Source of the DNA: Oleispira sp963933055
Lineage (GTDB): Bacteria > Pseudomonadota > Gammaproteobacteria > Pseudomonadales > Oceanobacteraceae
Reading direction: 5' to 3'
NCBI GenBank assembly: GCA_963933055.1
Contig: CAWVSY010000011.1
Location: 1-64,000, forward strand
Length of the DNA: 64,000 nt
Below are positions 44,466 through 54,293 of the stretch, piece after piece (the stretch's first letter is position 1; each line of letters starts with the position of its first letter). A program made the translations under genes and the position numbers. The notes under the pieces were generated by a model that was not told the DNA's origin, ran no database searches, and worked only from the letters and a program-made list of their open reading frames with translations.

Positions 44466-46214
44466 ATGAACAAGGTTCACACACGTCGCTTCAACCATAA
44501 AAAGTATCATTCTTTCCAGCAAAGCATGCCAGCATTGCCAATGGAAAACCGCCAGTGGCCGAGCAAAAGCATTACTCAAGCCCCGCAATGGTGTGCCGTT
44601 GATCTTCGTGATGGTAACCAAGCGTTGATTGAACCTATGTCGGTATCACAAAAACAGCAAATGTGGCACTTGATGGTAAAGATGGGGTTTAAGCATATTG
44701 AAGTTGGTTTTCCGTCGGCTTCTCAACCTGATTTTGATTTTGTGCGCTGGTTGATTGAAGACAATCAAATACCTGAAGATGTCACAATTCAAGTATTGAC
44801 CCAAGCACGAGACGAATTAATTGAACGCACTTACCAGTCGTTAAACGGTGTATCAAGAGCGATTGTGCATGTTTACAACTCGACGTCGCCCGTACAACGT
44901 GAAAAAGTTTTTGGTTTAGATAAACAAGGCATTATCGACATTGCTATTAAAGGGGCTAAAAAAGTTCAAAGTGAAGCGAAAAGATACCCAATGACCGATT
45001 GGACGTTTGAATATTCACCTGAAAGCTTTTCCAGCACCGAAACGGACTTCGCGATTGATGTTTGTAATGCGGTGATCGATGTGTGGCAGCCAACGGCCGA
45101 AAAGAAAGCCATTATTAATTTACCGGCAACGGTAGAATGTGCCGGACCCAATGTCTTTGCAGATCAGGTTGAAACCTTCTGCAATGGCGTACATCAGCGT
45201 AATAACATCATTATCTCCATTCATACACATAATGATCGTGGCTGCGCTGTCGCGGCGGCAGAGATGGCTATTTTGGCCGGTGCCGATCGCATTGAAGGCA
45301 CATTGATGGGCAATGGTGAACGCACTGGCAATATGGATTTAATCACTATGGCGATGAATATGTATAGCCAAGGCATTGATCCTGAGATCGACTTATCGAT
45401 TGCCGACGAAATTATCGCTACCGTTGAACAGTGCACTCAAATCACAACGCACCCTCGCCATCCTTGGTTTGGTGAATTGGTTTACACCGCATTTTCAGGT
45501 AGCCATCAAGACGCCATTAAAAAATGCTTAACGATCCAAGAGAAAGACGATAGTGAAGCCGCAATGAACAACCAGCAAAGCCAATGGGATGTTGCTTATT
45601 TGCCAATTGACCCTAGAGATTTGGGTCGCGATTACCAGTCGGTTATTCGAGTGAATAGTCAATCAGGCAAAGGAGGCGTTGCTTATATAATGGAAAACGA
45701 GTTTGGTATTAGCTTGCCGCGCTGGATGCAAATTGAATTAAGTAAGGCCGTGCAAGACTATAGTGTTAAGCACAGCTGTGAAGTAGACAGTACAATGATT
45801 CATACCATTTTCCAAAAGCAGTTTATTCAAGCGAATAACCAATGCGAGCAGCAGTATCAGGTTTTGGGTTACGAAGTGCATAAGCAAGGTAGCCAAGAAT
45901 CGATTCAAGCAAGTATTTGTGATGGCAGCATTCATGGTGAAACTGAAACGATTCATGGTCAAGGCAAAGGCGTTATCTCAGCTTTGAGTGATGGTTTGCA
46001 CAAAACCTTAGGCATTGATTTTCAAGTACAAAACTTTGATCAGATTGCATTAAGCACTGGCACAAATGCTCAAGCAATGGCGTTTGTTCAACTTAAGATT
46101 CAGGGTGAAAAATTCATTGGCATTAGTCAACACCAAGACATCATGACAGCAACCATCAATAGTGTATTAGCCGGTATTAACGACTATTTGCAACAAATCA
46201 AAGCCGTTGCTTAA
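44466..46214 (+). CDS. leuA: 2-isopropylmalate synthase LeuA (type 2)
   Basis: First committed enzyme of leucine synthesis: acetyl-CoA plus 2-ketoisovalerate to 2-isopropylmalate. At 582 aa it belongs to the longer type-2 form. TIM-barrel motifs are VDLRDGNQALIEPMSVSQK (metal Asp), IEVGFPSASQPDFDFVRWL, FEYSPESFSSTETDF, ISIHTHNDRGCAVAAAE (metal His pair) and LMGNGERTGNMDLI. The C-terminal ~170 residues are the LeuA allosteric domain for leucine feedback. Confidence 0.95.
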   Translation: MNKVHTRRFNHKKYHSFQQSMPALPMENRQWPSKSITQAPQWCAVDLRDGNQALIEPMSVSQKQQMWHLMVKMGFKHIEVGFPSASQPDFDFVRWLIEDNQIPEDVTIQVLTQARDELIERTYQSLNGVSRAIVHVYNSTSPVQREKVFGLDKQGIIDIAIKGAKKVQSEAKRYPMTDWTFEYSPESFSSTETDFAIDVCNAVIDVWQPTAEKKAIINLPATVECAGPNVFADQVETFCNGVHQRNNIIISIHTHNDRGCAVAAAEMAILAGADRIEGTLMGNGERTGNMDLITMAMNMYSQGIDPEIDLSIADEIIATVEQCTQITTHPRHPWFGELVYTAFSGSHQDAIKKCLTIQEKDDSEAAMNNQQSQWDVAYLPIDPRDLGRDYQSVIRVNSQSGKGGVAYIMENEFGISLPRWMQIELSKAVQDYSVKHSCEVDSTMIHTIFQKQFIQANNQCEQQYQVLGYEVHKQGSQESIQASICDGSIHGETETIHGQGKGVISALSDGLHKTLGIDFQVQNFDQIALSTGTNAQAMAFVQLKIQGEKFIGISQHQDIMTATINSVLAGINDYLQQIKAVA

Positions 46215-46242
46215 TGTGCTCACGCTAAAGCGTCTTTAATAC

Positions 46243-46283
46243 GTTATTAGAGAAACTAAATATTTTCTAGTTTCTCTAATAAC
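46243..46283. terminator. Bidirectional terminator between leuA and the hybrid kinase
   Basis: A perfect 16-bp inverted repeat (GTTATTAGAGAAACTA / TAGTTTCTCTAATAAC) with a nine-base loop. The stop codon of the convergent kinase lies inside the left arm. It is followed by CTTTT on the plus strand. AT-rich stem but long and flawless. Confidence 0.65.
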
Positions 46284-49051
46284 TTTTCAACCAAAATAGG
46301 CTTGGATAAATGCCCAGTAAACCCTGACGCTTTTGCTTTCTTTTTGCCCTCTGCGGTCACATCGGCCGTCAGTGCAAAAATAGGCATTTCTTCATAACCC
46401 GCTAATTGACGTATCTGTTGAGTCGCTTTGTAGCCATCTAGAATTGGCATTTGGCAATCCATTAAAACCACATCAAAGTCCTGTTGTTGAATCTGCGCTA
46501 CTGCTTCTTCTCCATTGGTCACGAGGACAGGAGATATGCCCAATTTTTCTAAAATAGCTTCTATAACAAGTTGGTTGATTTTATTATCTTCAGCCACAAG
46601 CACTCGTAGATTCTTAACTTCTCGCGTATTTTTTTGTATGACTAAAGCACTCTCAATACCATTCTCATTCTCACTCTCAAAACCATGATCAATAGCCTCA
46701 GCGCTTATAGTGCTATCATTGCGGCGGTTCTTACTTGATGTGTAATCTTTGGCGGTTTCAATAATGGACTGAAAAACAAATTCAGCCCCCTGCCCTTCAT
46801 TGCTGTTGATACTAATATCGCCTTGCATTAACTGGCTTAACTCTTTTGATAACGCCAGCCCTAGCCCTGTGCCCCCAAACTTTCTCGAGGTAGATTCATC
46901 TGCTTGCGTAAAAACATTGAATATTTTTTCTTGGCTCTCTTTAGTAATGCCAATACCAGTATCTTTCACCCTAACCGTTACTTGGTTTTTCTGGGGCGAT
47001 AGTATTTCGACATCAATACGAAGCTCAATGCCACCACTTTGAGTAAATTTAAATGCGTTACTGCAAAGATTGACCAAAACTTGCTCAAATCGAGTTTGAT
47101 CACCATTAAAGAATAAAGACGAAGGAATGTTATTGATTACTGTCCAGCTCAAACCTTTAGCTTCGACTTGGCTTTGGAAAACACTATTGATTCGATCAAA
47201 ACTAATATTCATATCAAAAGGCTCATTAAACAAGCTCAATTTATCGGCTTCTATTTTTGATATGTCTAAAATATCATTCACTATATTCAGTAACAAATTA
47301 GATGAAATATTTATTTTATCTAAATATTCTTTAATCTCTTCCATATTATCAGACTGTCTTGCCAATGTTGAAAATCCAATCACGGCATTCATTGGCGTCC
47401 GTATTTCATGACTCATATTGGCTAGAAAGCGCGTTTTAGCCGAATTAGCATGATTGGCTTCCCGAACTGCGTATTTTAATGAGTTCGTTTTCTCATCAAC
47501 AATGGTATTTAATTGTATTTGTCGGCTATGCATCATTAATATCAGTAGGACAATAAACGTAATTATCACAAACTCTAAAAAATACAGTATTAAATAAGAC
47601 TGACTCTTCTGTTGAGATAAATATTCTTTATTCGCAACTAAAAATAAATTCCAAGTTTGCCCTGCCAAATTAAACATTAAATGCTTAGCATCTTTGTCTG
47701 AAAACAGTCTATCTTCTTGAGTATTGGAAGAAAATGATTCTCGACTATTAGCCTCATATATTTCATAATCAAAATTCTCTAAACCAGATGCGCCAAAAGC
47801 ATTCATTACCATATCTTCTGCCAAAAATACGCCTGTTGCATAGCCTTCAATTTCACGATTTTCTTTAAATACAGGAAAAAACAATAAATAGGCTGGTTTA
47901 TATTTTTCTGATTGTACCAAACTTATAATAGGGGTTGCCTTTGACTGAAAGTCTAATTCTGCATCAATTAAACTTTTTTTCCTGTCTGCCTTTGAGAAAA
48001 CATTAAATCCAATGGCTTTTTTGTTTTTAATTTCTGGAGCAATAAACTGTACATAAACAATAGGATCGTCTTTCAATATTGATTCACCACGAATAGCAAT
48101 ATCTTCATCATAAATATCTTTTAACATTAACTGATGTTTATCTTTTTCTTGCTGAGAAATGACGCGATTCCATGACATAGCGGCTATCGTTGGTTGCTCA
48201 TAAATGAGATTATTTACAAAATAATTAAACTCTTCCCTCTCTAACTTCTTCGTATTTTTAATATAACTTGCTAAAGTTTGAAGCTGAGAAATACTGTGAT
48301 TTAGTTCTCTATATAAACTATTTTCTATATTTTTCGCTTCTTTAGCCGTTGAATTATTAAAGTTATCCGTTGAAAACTCGATAAAAAAAGCGGTTAATAC
48401 GGTAATGGCTATAAATAAAATACTGGTTGAGGCAAGCACTAAAAATCGAGAACGCTGCTGTTGAATATCTAGAATACTGACCGATACAAGGCTCAATATA
48501 AAAGGCGTCGCTAACAATACACCTAAAGAGTCTCCAAGCCACCAATACAAAATATTATTCCAAAAGTGTTCTTCACTATAATCTGGATTAAAAACACTTA
48601 ATGAATACGTACCGATACTTGCAGAAATCAGATTAACCAATATACCGACAACAAAAATAAAGTATAAAATTTTAATACTAGAAGGCTGACGCAAAGGATC
48701 ACCAAGCCAGCATCTTAATAACGTACTGCCTACCAATGCTTGTAAACTTGCACCAAAAGCAATAACCGCAAATCCAAGGCCTTGCTCAAATAATAATGAT
48801 CCAAATAGTAAAGATTCATCATCCTCATATTGTACTGAATAATTAAAGACAAACGATGCAAGAAAAACGGCAGGAAGAAAGCGCCACCCAAAAATGTAGC
48901 AACCCACTAACGCAATACCCGCAGGTAGCCAAATAGGAACGACTTGAGACTGAAACGATACATTTGTTAATAGGTGGCCGACAAGGATGTAGGCTAAAAA
49001 AAGCCCAACATACCAAACAAAGGAAGAAGATCGATTGACTATTCGCACCAT
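46256..49051 (-). CDS. Hybrid sensor histidine kinase, MASE1-CHASE-HisKA-HATPase-REC
   Basis: An inner-membrane two-component kinase of about 931 aa. N-terminal MASE1 with eight or so TM helices (residues ~10-215), then a periplasmic CHASE domain (YFVNNLIYEQPTIAAMSWNRVI..., ~230-480) and a last TM helix. Next come HisKA with phospho-His in FLANMSHEIRTPMNAVIGFS, HATPase (NLCSNAFKF, DTGIGI, GGTGLGLAL) and a C-terminal receiver (VLVAEDNKINQ, phospho-Asp in VVLMDCQMPILDGY, Lys in HLSKP). No Hpt domain. ATG 49051 is taken over a GTG at 49057. Ligand and downstream partner are unknown. Confidence 0.93.
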   Translation of the reverse strand: MVRIVNRSSSFVWYVGLFLAYILVGHLLTNVSFQSQVVPIWLPAGIALVGCYIFGWRFLPAVFLASFVFNYSVQYEDDESLLFGSLLFEQGLGFAVIAFGASLQALVGSTLLRCWLGDPLRQPSSIKILYFIFVVGILVNLISASIGTYSLSVFNPDYSEEHFWNNILYWWLGDSLGVLLATPFILSLVSVSILDIQQQRSRFLVLASTSILFIAITVLTAFFIEFSTDNFNNSTAKEAKNIENSLYRELNHSISQLQTLASYIKNTKKLEREEFNYFVNNLIYEQPTIAAMSWNRVISQQEKDKHQLMLKDIYDEDIAIRGESILKDDPIVYVQFIAPEIKNKKAIGFNVFSKADRKKSLIDAELDFQSKATPIISLVQSEKYKPAYLLFFPVFKENREIEGYATGVFLAEDMVMNAFGASGLENFDYEIYEANSRESFSSNTQEDRLFSDKDAKHLMFNLAGQTWNLFLVANKEYLSQQKSQSYLILYFLEFVIITFIVLLILMMHSRQIQLNTIVDEKTNSLKYAVREANHANSAKTRFLANMSHEIRTPMNAVIGFSTLARQSDNMEEIKEYLDKINISSNLLLNIVNDILDISKIEADKLSLFNEPFDMNISFDRINSVFQSQVEAKGLSWTVINNIPSSLFFNGDQTRFEQVLVNLCSNAFKFTQSGGIELRIDVEILSPQKNQVTVRVKDTGIGITKESQEKIFNVFTQADESTSRKFGGTGLGLALSKELSQLMQGDISINSNEGQGAEFVFQSIIETAKDYTSSKNRRNDSTISAEAIDHGFESENENGIESALVIQKNTREVKNLRVLVAEDNKINQLVIEAILEKLGISPVLVTNGEEAVAQIQQQDFDVVLMDCQMPILDGYKATQQIRQLAGYEEMPIFALTADVTAEGKKKAKASGFTGHLSKPILVEKLLEKLENI

Positions 49052-49138
49052 ACACACTACTCACTGTAAATTACTAACGACTCCTATAGGTATAGCTCAG
49101 ACATGAGATCTCTGCGATACGGCTCAATCATCAACACG

Positions 49139-49996
49139 TCAGCCAGGCGAGGAAATACGCTTAAGCTCGTTAAGGCGCTCTAGCTTCTGATCAATTTGCT
49201 TCACCGCTTGTTTATAACTTGCGCGTAAATGCTTTTTTAGATGCGCCGTCGCATCTTTATAAGAAATACCTTTTAGACGGCAGAATAATGCTAAAACAAA
49301 TACATTATCGACTTCTGTCAATGCCGGTTGGCGATTAGCCATCGCGTTATAACAAGAACCACAGCCCCCACGAAAGGTATAGGCTGAATTACTGAGTAAG
49401 ATACCAAAGCCCATCATACTCGCGAGCACTTCACTCGCTTCAGCAAAAAATTGCATTCCACCAGGAGGTTGCAGCGTTGACTGAATAATTAAATGCTGAG
49501 CAATGACATGGGCATAACTGGCACTTAAATCTTCAGGTTTCAGCGTTTGTTGTGGGTTATAGAAAACAAATAATGGCTGCTGAGTGATAATTACCGGTAC
49601 CTCTTTGCCATAAATACCCTCGCTCACATCGATATCAGGAAAAGAGTGACGGTAAATAAGCGCTAACTCATCTTGAGGCACTGGCTGTAATTGACATTCA
49701 CTCTGGGTATCGCGCTCAACCATCGATTTGAGTTCAAATGGCCAATGACGCAACCCGGCATAACGCACGGTATGTTGAAAAATATTCTGCGCCTTCTCAT
49801 CAACACTGCTGACGCGACCTGGAAAACACTCATTGCTCGGAATGACTAAGCGGGTACGATGAAAAAACTCCTCATGATCAAAATTTTGTAAAACCCAAGC
49901 AACTGTCGAAAAAATGAAATCAGCGCTGCTTTGGTCAATAAGAGGCTTAGTTTTAAAAAAGGATGGGACTGAAAAATGAGATACAAGACTTGGCAT
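49139..49996 (-). CDS. Unrecognised 285-residue protein with a GGCGSCYN motif
   Basis: Soluble, with no signal peptide or TM helix. Visible features: TVAWVLQNFDHEEFFHRTRLVIPSNECFPG near the N-terminus, a central HVIAQHLI and PPGGMQFFAEASEVLASMMGFGILLSNSAYTFRGGCGSCYNAMANRQ, and a basic helical C-terminus (HLKKHLRASYKQAVKQIDQKLERLNELKR). The paired Cys near C-G-S-C could be redox- or metal-active. I do not recognise a family. Confidence 0.65.
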   Translation of the reverse strand: MPSLVSHFSVPSFFKTKPLIDQSSADFIFSTVAWVLQNFDHEEFFHRTRLVIPSNECFPGRVSSVDEKAQNIFQHTVRYAGLRHWPFELKSMVERDTQSECQLQPVPQDELALIYRHSFPDIDVSEGIYGKEVPVIITQQPLFVFYNPQQTLKPEDLSASYAHVIAQHLIIQSTLQPPGGMQFFAEASEVLASMMGFGILLSNSAYTFRGGCGSCYNAMANRQPALTEVDNVFVLALFCRLKGISYKDATAHLKKHLRASYKQAVKQIDQKLERLNELKRISSPG

Positions 49997-50067
49997 TGGA
50001 TACTTTTACCATAACGATTTAAATTAACATACCATAGACAACACTTAGACAATAAAGATTCCCTCCT

Positions 50068-50766
50068 ATGAACTACTTACCCGCCATTGAAATTGAGCCA
50101 TCGAGCCATGCTAACGCCAGCATCATCTGGTTACACGGATTAGGGGCCAGTGGCGATGATTTTGCCGCGTTGGTTCCTGAGCTTAATAAACTGCTTGGAG
50201 ATACCTTCAATAAAATTCGGTTTATATTCCCTCATGCCGGAGAAATTCCAGTAACCGTCAATGGCGGCTTTGCCATGCCGGCTTGGTACGATATTTTAGA
50301 TATGCCAACCAATACACACAGTGGCGAAAGTGCAGAGCGTCAAATTAACCAAGATCAGCTGCTATCTTCAGTAAAAGACATTCAGAATCTAATCGATCGT
50401 GAAATACAACGTGGCATAAAAAGCGAACGCATTATCGTACTGGGTTTTTCACAAGGTGGCGCAGTGGCTTATCATGCAGCGCTCACTTATCCACAGATAC
50501 TGGCGGGCCTAGCAGGCCTCTCGACGTATTTCCCGATACTAACAGCGCCAAACAGCTTCATCCCAAGCGAGCACAATAAAAACATCGACATTCAAATTTA
50601 TCATGGCCGCCAGGATCCTGTTGTCAACGAAAGCCTTGGTCTGAAAGCCCAAGCCGATCTAGCCAATCTAGGTTACAAAATACAATATCAAAATTACCCA
50701 ATGGCGCATCAAGTTTGCTATGAACAAGTACAAGACATTGCACACTGGATTCAAGAAAAACTATGA
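50068..50766 (+). CDS. Carboxylesterase / phospholipase of the alpha/beta-hydrolase_2 family
   Basis: A 232-aa cytoplasmic hydrolase. IIWLHGLGASGDDFAALVPEL carries the oxyanion region, nucleophile Ser128 lies in GFSQGGAVAYHAAL, the acid in YHGRQDPVV, and the His in YPMAHQVC. This is the acyl-protein-thioesterase-like carboxylesterase group seen in Pseudomonas. It hydrolyses short acyl esters; the physiological substrate is unknown. Confidence 0.92.
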   Translation: MNYLPAIEIEPSSHANASIIWLHGLGASGDDFAALVPELNKLLGDTFNKIRFIFPHAGEIPVTVNGGFAMPAWYDILDMPTNTHSGESAERQINQDQLLSSVKDIQNLIDREIQRGIKSERIIVLGFSQGGAVAYHAALTYPQILAGLAGLSTYFPILTAPNSFIPSEHNKNIDIQIYHGRQDPVVNESLGLKAQADLANLGYKIQYQNYPMAHQVCYEQVQDIAHWIQEKL

Positions 50767-50783
50767 AGCGTATACCAACCACA

Positions 50784-51392
50784 TTAGCTTTTCTGTAAAA
50801 CCAGCAAGCGATTATTAGCAGGCAGGGTCAAATTATCCATCAAGACTAAATGATGATCTTTGGCCATACGCACAATCTCGGCTAAGTCCTTAATGCCCGC
50901 TAACGGATTAACGCAGGTTTTAAGCCACTCATCCAAGCCTGCATTACCTTCACTGGTAAATTGTCCATGCTCATTGACGGGGCCATAAATAATAAACAAC
51001 CCCTTGTGCGGTAAAGTCCGACTCACTTTAGCGAACATATTGTTAACGCTTTGATCAGTGATGTAATGAACGGTATTAGCCGTAAATACATGATCCGCTG
51101 CTATCGTTGGCCAGTCTTGGTCAACATTCAATATCAAAGGTGATAACACATTTGCCAGCTGCGCTTCTTCAATCCATTGCAACATGCCTGCGTGGTTTTC
51201 AAATAAATCACTCGGCTGCCAGATTAAATGCGATAACTGCTGGGCACAAAATACAGCATGCTGTCCTGTGCCACTGCCGATCTCTAATACCTTAATCTGG
51301 TCTGAATAATCGCCCTTATTGAATAAACGTTTAAGCGCATCTGCAATCGGTTGCTGATTGCGTAAACACGCTTCTGAAATAGGCTTAGCCAT
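50784..51392 (-). CDS. DUF938 family SAM-dependent methyltransferase-like protein
   Basis: A 202-aa protein. It begins KPISEACLRNQQPIADALKRLF and has a class I SAM site VLEIGSGTGQHAVFCAQQL, then WQPSDLFENHAGMLQWIEE and FTANTVHYITDQSVNNMF, all features of DUF938. The methyl acceptor is unknown. It converges on the esterase gene with a 17-base gap. Confidence 0.88.
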   Translation of the reverse strand: MAKPISEACLRNQQPIADALKRLFNKGDYSDQIKVLEIGSGTGQHAVFCAQQLSHLIWQPSDLFENHAGMLQWIEEAQLANVLSPLILNVDQDWPTIAADHVFTANTVHYITDQSVNNMFAKVSRTLPHKGLFIIYGPVNEHGQFTSEGNAGLDEWLKTCVNPLAGIKDLAEIVRMAKDHHLVLMDNLTLPANNRLLVLQKS

Positions 51393-51502
51393 ACATAACT
51401 CCTAACAAAAACCGTACAAAAATAACACTAAAGAGTGATAGAGCTAAAAAACGTTAGTGCGTAACGTTGATGAAATAATAAATAATAATGAAAGGGCACA
51501 CC

Positions 51503-53140
51503 ATGCTAGAGAATTTAATGCTAGGCAATATGATGGCAAAGCCATTACTCATCTCAGACTTAATCGAACACGCCGAGCGCGCTAACCCAAGATCAGAAAT
51601 TGTCAGCCGCCGCTGCGAAGGTGACATACACCGCTATACCATGCAAGACGCTGCGAATCGCAGTAGACAAGTTGCCAACGCCCTTCGCAAACTCGGTGCA
51701 CAGCCATCGGATCGAATCGCGACTTTAGCATGGAATAACTACCGACATTTTGAATTGTATTTTGGGGTATCGGGCATTGGTTGTGTGCTGCATACTATTA
51801 ACCCTCGTTTATTCCCAGAACAATTAGTCTATATCATCAACCATGCTGAAGATCGCTGGATCTTTGTCGACCTCACCTTTGTACCGTTATTAGAGTCGAT
51901 TAAAGATCAAATATCGAATGTCGACGGCTTTGTCATTATGACCGACCAAGCCAATATGCCAACCACCAGCTTGAAAAATGTCATCTGCTACGAGACCTTA
52001 ATCCAAGAGGAATCTAAGTACATCGAGTGGCCCGAATTCGATGAAAATACCGCTGCTAGCTTATGCTACACCTCCGGCACGACCGGAAATCCTAAAGGCG
52101 TTTTATACAGTCATCGATCGACCATGATTCACGCCATGTCAGAAGTCAGTCGCGAAGCATTAGGCATCAGCAGCATCACTTGCATGCTACCAGTAGTGCC
52201 TATGTTCCACGTAAATGCCTGGGGGGTGCCTTATGCGGCGGCAATGACCGGAGCTAAGCTCGTCTTCCCTGGCCCAGGAATGGACGGCCCATCATTATGG
52301 GAATTAATCGAAGCTGAAAAACCGGATTTATTATTAGGCGTTCCTACCGTCTGGTTGATGCTGCTGAATCATATGGATGATATTGGCAAAACCTTAGATT
52401 CCGTCGAAAGCGTTGTCGTGGGTGGAGCCGCCGCGCCTCTCTCAATGATTAAGAAGTTTGATCAACTGCATAATGCTTTCTTAATCCACGCTTGGGGCAT
52501 GACCGAAATGTCACCGATTGGCACCTCTAATGCCAAAACTGCGGCTATGGATGATATGCCTTTAGAAGAACGCTATAAGTTACAGCAGAAGCAAGGCAAA
52601 CCCGTATTTGGCGTCGAAATGAAAATTGTCGATGATAATAACCAACCTCAGCCCCATGATGGAATTGCCTTTGGTCGGTTATTAGTTCGAGGCCCTTGGA
52701 TTGTACGACAATATTATAACTCCGATGATATGAGCAGCTTTGAAGATGGCTGGCTAGATACAGGAGATGTCGCCACCATTGATGACAATAACTATTTAGG
52801 CATTGTTGATCGCTCTAAAGACGTTATCAAATCAGGAGGGGAATGGATCAGCTCTATCGATTTAGAAAATGCCGCGGTGGGTCATCCAGAGATTGTCGAA
52901 GCCTGCGTCATCGGCGTCGCTCACGAAAAATGGGATGAACGTCCTTTATTATTGGTTATTCGAAAACCCGCTTCAAGTTTAAGCGCCGATGACATTAAAC
53001 ACTTCTTAGAAGATAAAGTTGCGAAGTGGTGGATGCCTGATGATGTGATTTTTGTTGAAAATTTGCCTCATACCGCCACTGGCAAGCTGCTAAAAGTAGA
53101 CTTACGAAAGGAATATCACGATTATTTATTAACCCGCTAA
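51503..53140 (+). CDS. alkK: Medium-chain acyl-CoA synthetase, AlkK type
   Basis: An AMP-forming fatty acid:CoA ligase of 545 aa (AlkK 546). ATG 51503 has AGGG seven bases upstream; the frame opens 15 bases earlier without a site. MLGNMM at the N-terminus, RIATLAWNNYRHFELYFGVSGIGCVLHTINPRLFPEQLVYIINHAEDRW and the P-loop LCYTSGTTGNPKGVLYSH follow what I know of P. putida AlkK. C-terminal GDVATID, IKSGGEWISS and TATGKLLK complete the ligase. It activates fatty acids, including those from alkane oxidation, for beta-oxidation. Confidence 0.88.
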   Translation: MLENLMLGNMMAKPLLISDLIEHAERANPRSEIVSRRCEGDIHRYTMQDAANRSRQVANALRKLGAQPSDRIATLAWNNYRHFELYFGVSGIGCVLHTINPRLFPEQLVYIINHAEDRWIFVDLTFVPLLESIKDQISNVDGFVIMTDQANMPTTSLKNVICYETLIQEESKYIEWPEFDENTAASLCYTSGTTGNPKGVLYSHRSTMIHAMSEVSREALGISSITCMLPVVPMFHVNAWGVPYAAAMTGAKLVFPGPGMDGPSLWELIEAEKPDLLLGVPTVWLMLLNHMDDIGKTLDSVESVVVGGAAAPLSMIKKFDQLHNAFLIHAWGMTEMSPIGTSNAKTAAMDDMPLEERYKLQQKQGKPVFGVEMKIVDDNNQPQPHDGIAFGRLLVRGPWIVRQYYNSDDMSSFEDGWLDTGDVATIDDNNYLGIVDRSKDVIKSGGEWISSIDLENAAVGHPEIVEACVIGVAHEKWDERPLLLVIRKPASSLSADDIKHFLEDKVAKWWMPDDVIFVENLPHTATGKLLKVDLRKEYHDYLLTR

Positions 53141-54153
53141 AAAGCAAAACGTTGCCAAGCGGCAGGGAAATTATCATCCCGTAAAATGATCCCCTGCTGC
53201 TGAGTTGTTTTATCTTTTGCTTGAGCACGTTCTAACGAGCAAGAATTATTCAAATGAATTTCATAAGCATGCAACAAATGATGAGGCGCTAGTAGCGCAG
53301 CATAATCGTCTACTGAGGCTGTTTTAGCAATTCGCTTTAAATAAAATTCACCCCCATTGCTGTAGATTTTATCTCCGACGATCGGATGGCCTAAGTGCGC
53401 TAGTTGAGCACGAATTTGATGCTTTCTACCGGTGAATAACTCGCATTCGATCAGTGAATAACTTACACCTTCTTGTTGAATGGTTGATAACAATTTAAAC
53501 AAGGTTCGACTTTTTTTACCTTTACCTTCCGGCACAACATGCATCTGGCTGCGTATAGCGGTTCCTCCCTCGCTCTCTTCAAGCGTTGCGAGATCGCAAG
53601 TCACATCGTTAACGACCCAACCTGGTTCACCAATAACCACCGCACGATACAACTTACGCTCAATTAAATCGCTAAGTCTGGATTGGTATTGGCGAGCAAT
53701 TGCCTTATTTTGTGCAATTAACATAATCCCCGATGTTTCTAGATCCAAACGATGTAATAAATGAGCATCAGCCCAAGGGCTTTCACGCCGCAATAATTGG
53801 ATGAGGGTATTGTAGACATTTCGCGTCGTACGATTAACAGGAAGGTTGGCAGGCTTATGAATAGCTGCGATGTCAGCATTAGACCAGATAAGAGACCAAG
53901 CGCAGTCTACCTCAGCCTCTTGATAGTCATTAATAGTATAGCTAACGATTTGTCCGACAGATAGCACCACATCATGATGAACAATGATCCCATCTACCTT
54001 AATGCTTCCTCTGATCTCTTTTGCATGCTGCTCCTCTAAAAGCAATGCCTGCCACTGCTCAGGCTTCAAATAAGGAATAGCCGTGCGCAAGCAAGTCAAT
54101 AAAAAGGTACCTGCTTGCTTCAACGTCACTGTAAAAGCAAAAGTAGCATTCAT
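53137..54153 (-). CDS. RluA-family pseudouridine synthase
   Basis: A 338-aa enzyme. The catalytic Asp lies in LLHRLDLETSGIMLIAQNK, with IHKPANLPVNRTTRNVYNTLIQLL before it and LFTGRKHQIRAQLAHLGHPIVGDKIY after it, the RluA/C/D pattern. About 85 extra N-terminal residues do not look like a typical S4 domain. Which uridine it modifies cannot be told. It converges on alkK with a 4-base overlap. Confidence 0.87.
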   Translation of the reverse strand: MNATFAFTVTLKQAGTFLLTCLRTAIPYLKPEQWQALLLEEQHAKEIRGSIKVDGIIVHHDVVLSVGQIVSYTINDYQEAEVDCAWSLIWSNADIAAIHKPANLPVNRTTRNVYNTLIQLLRRESPWADAHLLHRLDLETSGIMLIAQNKAIARQYQSRLSDLIERKLYRAVVIGEPGWVVNDVTCDLATLEESEGGTAIRSQMHVVPEGKGKKSRTLFKLLSTIQQEGVSYSLIECELFTGRKHQIRAQLAHLGHPIVGDKIYSNGGEFYLKRIAKTASVDDYAALLAPHHLLHAYEIHLNNSCSLERAQAKDKTTQQQGIILRDDNFPAAWQRFAF

Positions 54154-54293
54154 TTAAGGCTCATTTGGTGATTAATAATTTAGTAGCAAATTATAGCATT
54201 ATTAAATTGTGGCATTACTAAATCAGCGATTCACATGACAGATTCTGTGCTAATCTTTTTATAGACAATTTTATAAAGTATTGCTGAATAATC

